DNA of 5,076 nt. Source: Conexibacter sp. (GTDB lineage Bacteria > Actinomycetota > Thermoleophilia > Solirubrobacterales > Solirubrobacteraceae). Every line of letters starts with the position of its first letter. The first letter of the stretch is position 1. Positions 1-4,921 of this stretch are shown here, in pieces. The notes under the pieces were generated by a model. That model saw only the letters and a program-made list of their open reading frames with translations, was not told where the DNA came from and did no database searches. A program made the position numbers and the translations under genes. The DNA is taken from the NCBI GenBank assembly GCA_025964055.1, contig JAOPZP010000591.1, positions 1-5,076 of the forward strand, written 5' to 3'.

Positions 1-444
1 CCGCCGCCCGCCCGCGAGGCGCCGCCGACCGCGCCCCCGGCCGCCCCGCGGACCGCGACCTACAAGTCGCGCCGCGAGGACGCGCCCCAGCCGGCGTGGG
101 CTCCGTTCCCGCTGACCGAGCTGGTCATCCTGCTGTCCATCGTCATGCTCGGGCTCGGGTTCCTCGCGGGCGGCGACCGCCGCGGCGTCCTGCTCGGCGG
201 CGGCTTCGTCCTGGTCACGCTGTCGGCCGGCGAGCTGTCGGTGCGCGAGCACTTCGCCGGCTACCGCTCGCACTCCTCGCTGCTGGCCGGCATCTGCGCG
301 ATCGTCGCCGCGATCCCCGTCTGGCTGCTGCCCGTGCCCCAGGGTCTCGTTCTGCTCGTCGGCGTGGTCGTCTTCGTCCTGGCCCTCATCGGCTTCCGGC
401 GCGCGTTCATGCGTCGGAGCGGCGGCGTAGGGTTCCGCACGTGA
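1..444 (+). CDS. C-terminal part of a small four-TM membrane protein (5' end outside window)
   Basis: The reading frame is open from base 1 to the TGA at 442-444 (147 residues seen); the start lies upstream of the window. Residues 1-37 are rich in Pro, Ala and Arg and look like a disordered soluble linker. Four hydrophobic segments follow, at about residues 40-57, 62-79, 94-111 and 115-132, separated by short polar loops (GGDRR; a longer loop with SVREHFAGYRSHS; PVPQ). The protein ends in a short basic tail (FRRAFMRRSGG), which by the positive-inside rule would be cytoplasmic. I do not recognise the family and assign no function. The stop overlaps the start of the next gene by four bases (GTGA), so the two are probably co-transcribed and translationally coupled. 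Third codon positions are almost all G or C, which supports this frame over the overlapping ones. Confidence 0.8.
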   Translation, partial: PPPAREAPPTAPPAAPRTATYKSRREDAPQPAWAPFPLTELVILLSIVMLGLGFLAGGDRRGVLLGGGFVLVTLSAGELSVREHFAGYRSHSSLLAGICAIVAAIPVWLLPVPQGLVLLVGVVVFVLALIGFRRAFMRRSGGVGFRT

Positions 445-920
445 CCGACGTCCCGCCTTCTGCCGACCCGACGACGCCCGTGGCGCCCGAGGCGGTGCCG
501 GAGGCGCCCGCCGAGGCGCGCCGCATGCAGCTGCTCGGCCTGCACCACGTGTCGGCGATCGTCGCCGACCTCGATCGCACGACCGCGTTCTACCGCGACG
601 TGCTCGGCCTGGCGCTCGTCGAGCAGGGCGACAACAGCGACGACCCGGGCTCGCGCCACTTCTGGTTCGGCGACGCGGCCGGCACGCCGGGGTCGCTCGT
701 GTCGTTCATGGAGTACCCGACCATGGACGAGGCCGTCGAGGGCCGGGGCGGGGTGCACCACTTCGCGTTCCGGGTCGGCTCGGCCGACGAGCAGGCCGCG
801 TGGCGCGACTACCTGCGGGCGCGCGACGTGCCGTGCTCGGAGGTCTTCGAGCGCGGTCGCTTCGCGAGCATCTACTTCCGCGATCCCGACGGTCACCTGC
901 TCGAGATCGCCACGGGCTAG
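441..920 (+). CDS. Single-domain VOC (glyoxalase/ring-cleaving dioxygenase-like) protein
   Basis: A 159-residue protein of the vicinal oxygen chelate superfamily, which uses a divalent metal held between paired beta-alpha-beta-beta-beta modules. Module 1 starts at about residue 31 (LLGLHHVSAIVADLDRTTAF) and module 2 at about 103 (GGVHHFAFRV), ending in the usual DPDGHLLEI. Candidate metal ligands are H35/H36, H106/H107 and E155. The stretch at residues 66-93 (SDDPGS..HFWFGD..GTPGSLVSF..YP) closely resembles the first half of MhqO/PcpA-type ring-cleaving dioxygenases, but those are about twice as long; this protein would need to work as a dimer. The GTG at 441 is chosen because it overlaps the upstream stop (GTGA). 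The ATG at 525 (residue 29) is an alternative that would remove a Pro/Ala/Glu-rich tail of 28 residues that is not part of the fold. The substrate cannot be told from sequence; an aromatic-ring dioxygenase, a glyoxalase-like enzyme or a binding protein are all possible. Confidence 0.85.
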   Translation: MTDVPPSADPTTPVAPEAVPEAPAEARRMQLLGLHHVSAIVADLDRTTAFYRDVLGLALVEQGDNSDDPGSRHFWFGDAAGTPGSLVSFMEYPTMDEAVEGRGGVHHFAFRVGSADEQAAWRDYLRARDVPCSEVFERGRFASIYFRDPDGHLLEIATG

Positions 921-929
921 CCCTGCGGG

Positions 930-983
930 GCGCGCGGCGGAGGGGCCGCGCGCGGCGGACGCCCATGTCGAGCGTCCGCCGCG
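930..983. terminator. Two overlapping GC hairpins between convergent genes
   Basis: Hairpin A: 930-938 pairs with 945-953 (9 bp, 6-base loop). Hairpin B: 951-962 pairs perfectly with 972-983 (12 bp, 9-base loop). They share bases 951-953, so both cannot form fully at once. They fill the 77-base gap between the VOC stop (920) and the IHF stop (998) and are symmetric, so they could act on both strands. No T-tract follows on either strand, so classic intrinsic termination is not proven; high-GC actinobacteria often have such U-poor hairpins at gene ends. Confidence 0.6.
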
Positions 984-997
984 GGCTGCGCGATCCC

Positions 998-1321
998 CTA
1001 GGCCGGTAGGCCCTCCAGCAGGCCACTGAGCGCCTGGCGCTGGCGCTCGGTCATCGATCCCACCGTCTTGTTCTCGGACATCGGGACCGACTGCAGGAGC
1101 TTGCGGCACCGTGTGGTGCCCCAGCGTCGCTGGCTCGTCAGGAGGTCGGAGACCGTCATCGAGGCGGCCTCCCACGGGCACTCGAGGATGACGTGCGCGG
1201 CGCTGATCTCCCCCTCACCGATCTGCCGCTTGAGCTCCGCACGGGCGAGGCGGACCTCGTTCGCTCGGGCCAAAGCGCGCAGGTGCTGTGGCGCAGGGGC
1301 GATCGTCGCTGCTGCGTTCAT
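998..1321 (-). CDS. Integration host factor, actinobacterial type (mIHF-like DNA-binding protein)
   Basis: A 107-residue basic protein matching the pattern of the actinobacterial integration host factor family, which is unrelated to IHF alpha/beta of proteobacteria. It has an N-terminal helix (about residues 14-37, RAL..ANEVRLARAELKRQI) followed by an S13-like helix-two-turn-helix DNA-binding region at about residues 54-103 (MTVSDLLTSQRRWGTTRCRK, then MSENKTVGSMTERQRQAL). Family members bind DNA with little sequence specificity, bend it, and help organise the nucleoid; in mycobacteria the protein was found as a phage integration cofactor. The length is close to the usual 100-110. The ATG at 1321 is chosen because GGGAGG lies 4 bases upstream; the frame stays open further upstream but that part resembles nothing. 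Codon choice is looser than in the neighbours (about a dozen A/T-ending codons such as GCA, CGA, CCT, TTG). It may be a paralog rather than the main mIHF, because the C-terminal half differs from the classic mIHF sequence as I remember it. Confidence 0.85.
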   Translation of the reverse strand: MNAAATIAPAPQHLRALARANEVRLARAELKRQIGEGEISAAHVILECPWEAASMTVSDLLTSQRRWGTTRCRKLLQSVPMSENKTVGSMTERQRQALSGLLEGLPA

Positions 1322-1325
1322 CTGT

Positions 1326-1331
1326 CCTCCC
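1326..1331 (-). promoter_or_regulatory. Ribosome binding site of the IHF-type gene
   Basis: On the minus strand GGGAGG is followed by ACAG and then the ATG at 1321. This is the clearest Shine-Dalgarno in the window and fixes the start of the IHF-type gene, rejecting the longer reading from 1480. Confidence 0.8.
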
Positions 1332-1514
1332 GCCGCCTCATCCTCAGCATGAGACGGCACTCGTAGTTTCCAACCATGCGGACGCGCCGACGACAACGCG
1401 TCCTGGGGCCGACCACGTGTTCCGGAACGGCGAGCAGGCGTCTCCCTCTTACGCGATCCCTGCTTCTCCGTCCGGGACATCCACTCCCCGGGACGTCTGC
1501 CTCGACGCGCCTCG

Positions 1515-1544
1515 AACGTATGCCAGGGCGGCAGCTCCGTTCAA
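1515..1544 (-). promoter_or_regulatory. Possible sigma70-type promoter for the IHF-type gene
   Basis: On the minus strand, TTGAAC (1544-1539) and TACGTT (1520-1515) are separated by 18 bases. Used as a promoter it would give a leader of roughly 185 bases before the IHF-type ATG. The match is partial (4 of 6 and 3 of 6, with TANNNT kept), and I found no better candidate closer to the gene. The call is weak. Confidence 0.25.
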
Positions 1545-1553
1545 GGTGTGAAC

Positions 1554-1587
1554 GAGCGCAACATCCGCTCAGAGCGCCTTTTTTCTT
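1554..1587 (+). terminator. Weak hairpin followed by a T6 tract
   Basis: GAGCG (1554-1558) can pair with CGCTC (1566-1570) around a 7-base loop; eight bases later comes TTTTTTCTT (1579-1587). It points along the plus strand, where no gene is found just upstream, so it does not terminate anything annotated here. The short stem and the gap before the T-tract make it a poor terminator; it could mark the end of an unrecognised plus-strand transcript or be chance. Confidence 0.2.
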
Positions 1588-1686
1588 CCCGCTGGAACAG
1601 CCGCGTGTTCGATGCGGACAGACCCCCGATCCGGACCATCGCACAGCGGTCGGACGTGCTACGGCGACGGCGCTGGACCCGGACGG

Positions 1687-2979
1687 TCAGGAGGCGCGGC
1701 GGCGACCGTGCTCGCCCGGTCCGGGGAGCGGTCCGTGGTCGGCCTCGAAGGCCGCCTTGACGGTGCTGAACGCCTCCAGCGCGCGGTCGAGCGTGGGGCG
1801 GTCGTGGGTGGCCATCACGCTCGTGCGCAGCAGCGCCCCGCCCGGGGGCACGGCCGGGTGCAGCGCCGTGTTGACGAAGACCCCGGCCTCGAAGAGGCCC
1901 TTCCACATCAGGCCGGCCTGCCAGTCGTCGCCGATGAGCACCGGGATGATCGGCGTGACGACGTCGCTGCCGTCGGGCAGCGCCTGGGGCGAGACGACGG
2001 CGAAGCCGCGCTCCTCGAGGCCGGCGCGGAAGTAGCGCGCGTTGTCGAGCACGCGGCCCAGCAGGGCGCGCCCCTCGTCGGTGCGGACGACGCGCAGGGC
2101 GGCCAGCGCGGCGCCGGTGGCGGCGGGCACCGCCGAGGCGGTGAAGAGGAACGGACGCGCCTGGAAGCGCAGGAACTCGATGATCTCGGCCTGGCCGGCC
2201 ACGAAGCCGCCGCAGGAGGCCAGCGACTTGGAGAACGTGCCCATCCGCAGGTCGACGCGGTCCTCCACGCCGTGGAGCTCCGCGGTGCCCGCGCCGCGCG
2301 CGCCGAGCACGCCGGCGCCGTGGGCCTCGTCGACCATCAGCCGGGCGCCGTAGCGCTCGCACAGGTCGGCGATCTGGGGCAGCGGGGCGATGTCGCCCTC
2401 CATCGAGAACACGCCGTCGACGACGACCAGCACGCCGCCGCCGTCGCCCGCGGCGCGGTCCAGCATCTTCTCGAGCTTGTCGAGGCGGTTGTGGCGGAAC
2501 GGGCGCAGCTTGGCCCGCGAGAGCAGGCAGCCGTCCAGGATCGACGCGTGGTCGCCGGAGTCGACGATCACCGTGTCGGCCGGGCCGAGGATCGTGCCCA
2601 GCAGGCCGAGGTTGGCCTGGTGGCCGGTCGTGAAGACGATCGCGTCCTCGGTGCCCATCCAGGCGGCGATCTCCGCCTCGAGCTCGAGGTGCTGGGCGGT
2701 GGTCCCGTTGAGCAGGCGCGAGCCGGTCAGGCCGGTGCCGTAGTGCTCCAGCGCGTCGCGGGCGCCCTGGATGACGCGCTCGTCCTCGGTGAGCCCGAGG
2801 TAGTTGTTGCCGCCGAGCATGATCCGCGCGGCGCCCTCCATCTCGACGATGGGCCGCGCCGGGCTCTCCATGACCCGGAAGTACGGCACCATGTCGGCCT
2901 CCCGAGCCGCGCGGAGGATCTCCAGGCGGTCGTAGCTTCGGGCCTTGTCGAAGACGTCAACCTGCGCTCGAGCCGTCAC
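1687..2979 (-). CDS. Serine palmitoyltransferase-like alpha-oxoamine synthase (PLP enzyme)
   Basis: A 430-residue fold-type I PLP enzyme of the alpha-oxoamine synthase family, which condenses an amino acid with an acyl thioester and releases CO2. Visible signatures: NNYLGLT (58-64), GTGLTGSRLLNGT..H..LE (81-99), HASI with the PLP-stacking H144, VDGVFSMEGD (187-196), VDEAHG with D217 and H220, and GTFSKS with the Schiff-base lysine K251. These are spaced as in Sphingomonas SPT (H159, D231, H234, K265, about 420 residues). The C-terminal part (MWKGLFEAGVFVN, then AVPPGGALLRTS.MATH) is that of bacterial SPT-like enzymes. If SPT, it makes 3-ketosphinganine from serine and palmitoyl-CoA or -ACP in the cytoplasm. 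The GTG at 2979 is chosen: it sits 6 bases after a TANNNT element, does not overlap the divergent gene, and gives the N-terminus expected for the family (DVFDKARSYD). Alternatives are 2-amino-3-ketobutyrate CoA ligase, AONS, ALAS or a sulfonolipid-type cysteate acyltransferase, but no tdh, bio or hem gene is adjacent; the neighbours favour sphingolipid synthesis. Confidence 0.85.
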   Translation of the reverse strand: MTARAQVDVFDKARSYDRLEILRAAREADMVPYFRVMESPARPIVEMEGAARIMLGGNNYLGLTEDERVIQGARDALEHYGTGLTGSRLLNGTTAQHLELEAEIAAWMGTEDAIVFTTGHQANLGLLGTILGPADTVIVDSGDHASILDGCLLSRAKLRPFRHNRLDKLEKMLDRAAGDGGGVLVVVDGVFSMEGDIAPLPQIADLCERYGARLMVDEAHGAGVLGARGAGTAELHGVEDRVDLRMGTFSKSLASCGGFVAGQAEIIEFLRFQARPFLFTASAVPAATGAALAALRVVRTDEGRALLGRVLDNARYFRAGLEERGFAVVSPQALPDGSDVVTPIIPVLIGDDWQAGLMWKGLFEAGVFVNTALHPAVPPGGALLRTSVMATHDRPTLDRALEAFSTVKAAFEADHGPLPGPGEHGRRRAS

Positions 2980-2985
2980 CGGGGC

Positions 2986-2991
2986 AGCGTA
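2986..2991 (-). promoter_or_regulatory. -10-like element for the oxoamine synthase (leaderless type)
   Basis: TACGCT on the minus strand ends 6 bases before the GTG at 2979. No Shine-Dalgarno is present upstream of that GTG. The TANNNT-near-start layout is typical of leaderless transcripts in actinobacteria. No TTG-like -35 is visible; the expected position is occupied by the opposing -10 element at 3009-3014. Confidence 0.45.
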
Positions 2992-3008
2992 CTGCGCGGG
3001 TCCCCCGA

Positions 3009-3014
3009 TAGGGT
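3009..3014 (+). promoter_or_regulatory. -10-like element for the ceramide-synthase-like gene (leaderless type)
   Basis: TAGGGT ends 8 bases before the ATG at 3023, consistent with a leaderless or near-leaderless transcript. GGTGG at 3012-3016 could alternatively be read as a weak Shine-Dalgarno. The -35 position coincides with the minus-strand -10 at 2986-2991, exactly 17 bases away. Confidence 0.4.
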
Positions 3015-3022
3015 GGCGCGCC

Positions 3023-4153
3023 ATGCCGCTCGACGTTCGCCCTGCTCGCTCCTTCCGCGACGTGGGCGCGTTCATCGACCTCCCGTACCGGCTGCACGCC
3101 GGCACGCCGTGGGTCCCGCCCCCCAAGCTGGAGCGCCGGATCTTCCTCAGCCGCCGCCTCGGTCCGTACGCCAAGCGCATGGACTACGAGCTGCTGCTGG
3201 CGCGTCGCGACGGCCGGGTGGTGGGACGCGTCAGCGCGCACGTCGACCACGCCTACAACCGCCATCACGACGAGCGGCGGGGCTGGTTCGGCTTCTTCGA
3301 GTGCGAGGACGACCCGGAGGCCGCGCGCGCGCTGGTCGACGCCGCCGCGGCGTGGCTCACCGAGCGCGGCATGGACCAGATGACCGGTCCGGCCGACTTC
3401 GCGATGAACGACGAGAGCGGGATCGTCATCGAGGGCCACGACCTGGCGCCGATGGTCCGCCAGCCCTGGCACCCGCCGTACTACCAGGCGCTGTGCGAGG
3501 GCGCCGGGCTCGAGAAGGTCGTCGACCTGCTCATGTGGTCGCTGGAGATCTCCGACCGCGAGCAGATGCTGCCGATCCTGCCCGAGCTCGCCAAGGAGGC
3601 CCGCGAGAAGCACGGCGTGACGATCCGCCGGATGTCGCGCCGCCGGCTGCGCGAGGACCTCGACGTCTTCGCCGAGATCTACAACCGCGCCTGGCGGCGG
3701 AACTTCGGGTTCGTCCCCTACGACTCGGGCGATCTGGACCAGTACGCGCTGGAGCTGCAGCTGGTCTACGACAAGGACTGGTTCATGATCGCCGAGGTCG
3801 CCGGCGAGGCGGTCGCGATGGCCATCACCATCCCCGACATCAACCAGGTGCTCAAGGACATGGACGGCCGCCTGTTCCCGCTGGGCTGGTGGCGGTACCT
3901 GCGCAAGTCCAAGTCCATCACACGGGTGCGCGTGGGCTTCCTGGGCGTCAAGCCCGCCTTCCAGCACACGGGCGCCGCGGCGGCGCTGTACGTCGAGCAC
4001 TTCGACACCGCGGAGCGCCATGCCCGCATCAAGGGCGGCGAGATGGGGTGGATCCTCGAGACCAATCGGGCGATGAACCGGGGCATGGAGGCGATGAACG
4101 GCCGGGTTGTAAAGCGGTACCGGGTGTTCGGAAGGGACCTGACGATCAACTAA
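3023..4153 (+). CDS. GNAT-fold acyltransferase of the YghO / bacterial ceramide synthase type
   Basis: A 376-residue soluble protein with no signal peptide or membrane segment. The N-terminal part shows a conserved set I associate with the YghO/bCerS family: PYRLHAGTPWVPP (21-33), ARRDGRVVGR (60-69), YN..H (78-82), GFFE (90-93), GP.DFAMNDESG (122-133) and HPPYY (150-154). The C-terminal GNAT-like half has VGFLGVKPAFQHTGAAAAL (about 304-322), resembling an acyl-CoA-binding motif A, and ends in WILETN..MN..ME..NG...K.YR.F. In Caulobacter the homologous N-acyltransferase (bCerS) acylates the sphingoid base during ceramide synthesis; the same role here is inferred from family resemblance and the divergent SPT-like gene. 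The ATG at 3023 avoids overlap with that gene and follows TAGGGT by 8 bases. It is followed by a hydroxylase gene after 50 bases. It could instead acylate another amine, so the function is likely but not certain. Confidence 0.75.
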   Translation: MPLDVRPARSFRDVGAFIDLPYRLHAGTPWVPPPKLERRIFLSRRLGPYAKRMDYELLLARRDGRVVGRVSAHVDHAYNRHHDERRGWFGFFECEDDPEAARALVDAAAAWLTERGMDQMTGPADFAMNDESGIVIEGHDLAPMVRQPWHPPYYQALCEGAGLEKVVDLLMWSLEISDREQMLPILPELAKEAREKHGVTIRRMSRRRLREDLDVFAEIYNRAWRRNFGFVPYDSGDLDQYALELQLVYDKDWFMIAEVAGEAVAMAITIPDINQVLKDMDGRLFPLGWWRYLRKSKSITRVRVGFLGVKPAFQHTGAAAALYVEHFDTAERHARIKGGEMGWILETNRAMNRGMEAMNGRVVKRYRVFGRDLTIN

Positions 4154-4163
4154 TCGGTAGGTG

Positions 4164-4189
4164 CGCGCGCAATCAGCCTTCGGCGCGCG
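4164..4189. other. Hairpin between acyltransferase and hydroxylase genes
   Basis: CGCGCGC (4164-4170) pairs with GCGCGCG (4183-4189), a 7-bp stem with a 12-base loop. It lies 10 bases after the acyltransferase stop and ends one base before the -10-like TAAGGT of the hydroxylase. It could attenuate read-through or terminate the upstream transcript; the alternating CG sequence could also pair in other registers. Confidence 0.35.
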
Positions 4190-4190
4190 G

Positions 4191-4196
4191 TAAGGT
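4191..4196 (+). promoter_or_regulatory. -10-like element (or weak SD) for the fatty acid hydroxylase
   Basis: TAAGGT ends 7 bases before the ATG at 4204, the spacing expected for a leaderless start. The AAGG inside it could instead act as a short Shine-Dalgarno on a read-through transcript from 3023. No convincing -35 is seen. Both readings support the ATG at 4204. Confidence 0.4.
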
Positions 4197-4203
4197 TGGC
4201 CTA

Positions 4204-4869
4204 ATGGCACGGTCTGACGAGCTGAAGGCCTCCCCGCCGATGTTCGAGAGTCGGCTGCTGGACCGCTTCACGCGGGTCCACCCGTCGGTTCCCCCGTTGC
4301 TGTTCGGGCCGATCATCGCGGTGCTGCTGGTCACGGGCCTCGGGCGCATGGGCGTCCTCGAGGGCCTCCCGCTCGCCGTGGCCGGCTACGTGTTCTGGAC
4401 GCTGTTCGAGTACTGGCTGCACCGCGTGGTGTTCCACTTCGAGCCGTTCAACAGCCCACTCGGCATGCGGCTCCACTGGATGATCCACGGCGTCCACCAC
4501 GACCATCCCAACGACCCGCTGCGGCTCGTGATGCCGCCGTCGGTCAGCGTCCCGCTCGCCGCCGCGCTGCTGGCCGGGTTCTGGGGCGCGCTCGGCTACG
4601 ACGCGGCGCTGTGCTTCGGCGGCGGGTTCCTCGCCGGCTACCTGGTCTACGACATGCTCCACTACCACGTGCACCACCACACGCCGCGCACGGCGCTGGG
4701 GCACCGGTTGCGCGAGCTGCACATGCGCCATCACTTCCAGGACGACGAGCGTGGGTTCGGCATCAGCGCGCCGTACTGGGATCGCGTCTTCGGGACCGCG
4801 CCGGCCGAGCAGGGCAGCCGCGTCGTCTCCGGCCAGACCGCGTCGCACGACCCGTCGCGCGCGCGCTGA
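4204..4869 (+). CDS. Fatty acid 2-hydroxylase-like membrane di-metal enzyme (FA2H/Scs7 type, no cytochrome b5 domain)
   Basis: A 221-residue integral membrane protein of the fatty acid hydroxylase/sterol desaturase superfamily. All ten histidines of the Scs7/FA2H di-metal centre are present with matching spacing: H73 and H78 (HX4H), H95/H98/H99 (HX2HH), H153/H157 (HX3H) and H173/H176/H177 (HX2HH). Other FA2H-type marks are HDHPNDPLRLVMPP (99-112), LVYDMLHY (147-154) and GFGIS.P.WD..FGT (184-198). Hydrophobic segments lie at about 30-47, 54-72, 114-130 and 134-150, placing the active site at the cytoplasmic membrane face. Known members add a 2-hydroxyl to the acyl chain of (dihydro)ceramide using O2 and an electron donor. 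Eukaryotic enzymes carry an N-terminal cytochrome b5 domain; none is present here, so reducing power must come from a separate protein. Its place after the ceramide-synthase-like gene supports ceramide or N-acyl lipid hydroxylation. A carotenoid hydroxylase (CrtZ) is less likely because the RLVMPP and GFGIS motifs are FA2H-like. Confidence 0.8.
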   Translation: MARSDELKASPPMFESRLLDRFTRVHPSVPPLLFGPIIAVLLVTGLGRMGVLEGLPLAVAGYVFWTLFEYWLHRVVFHFEPFNSPLGMRLHWMIHGVHHDHPNDPLRLVMPPSVSVPLAAALLAGFWGALGYDAALCFGGGFLAGYLVYDMLHYHVHHHTPRTALGHRLRELHMRHHFQDDERGFGISAPYWDRVFGTAPAEQGSRVVSGQTASHDPSRAR

Positions 4870-4906
4870 GTCCGCGACGAACATCGCGCCCGGCGACGCG
4901 ATGCGC

Positions 4907-4916
4907 CATCCTAGGT
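4907..4916 (+). promoter_or_regulatory. Weak start signals for the last gene
   Basis: CATCCT (4907-4912) ends 9 bases before the ATG at 4922 and could be a poor -10; AGGT (4913-4916) lies 5 bases before the ATG and could be a short Shine-Dalgarno. Either fits the chosen start; neither is strong. Confidence 0.25.
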
Positions 4917-4921
4917 CCCAG

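Larger units (their letters stand above)
1322..1686. other. Gene-free 365-base stretch between two minus-strand genes
   Basis: No reading frame here has a start, ribosome site or family resemblance that supports a gene. The stretch is visibly less GC-rich than the coding regions and contains the only notable T-tract in the window (1579-1584). It would serve as the downstream region of the oxoamine synthase gene (stop at 1687) and the upstream regulatory region/leader of the IHF-type gene (start 1321). A weak promoter candidate (1515-1544) and a weak hairpin plus T-tract (1554-1587) are listed separately. I see no tRNA, rRNA or recognised riboswitch. Confidence 0.7.

Noticed and set aside
96..440. 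Upstream extension of the VOC frame from the GTG at 96
   Set aside because: The extension is Arg/Ala-rich, overlaps the membrane protein gene in another frame and has no domain; the GTGA overlap at 441 gives the natural start.
261..1181. A 306-codon minus-strand frame across the membrane protein, VOC and IHF genes
   Set aside because: It overlaps three better supported genes and has no recognisable domain.
1322..1480. N-terminal extension of the IHF-type protein from 1480
   Set aside because: The extra 53 residues are not conserved-looking, and a strong GGGAGG lies just before the ATG at 1321.
1472..1494. Short direct repeat CCGGGAC (1472-1478 and 1488-1494)
   Set aside because: Seven bases repeated once in GC-rich DNA is expected by chance; no third copy or palindromic operator form is seen.
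2980..3180. Longer start of the oxoamine synthase at 3180 or other upstream codons
   Set aside because: It would overlap the divergent acyltransferase gene by up to about 160 bases, and the added residues do not fit the family N-terminus.
2957..4210. A 417-codon minus-strand frame opposite the acyltransferase gene
   Set aside because: Its translation is low-complexity (runs of V, D, L, Q, H) with no family resemblance, while the opposite strand gives a clear conserved protein.
1612..4869. A plus-strand open frame of 1085 codons running through most of the window
   Set aside because: Only its last part (from 4204) is a real gene. The rest is antisense to the oxoamine synthase and out of frame with the acyltransferase, with Arg/Ala/Gly-rich low-complexity translation typical of stop-poor GC-rich DNA.
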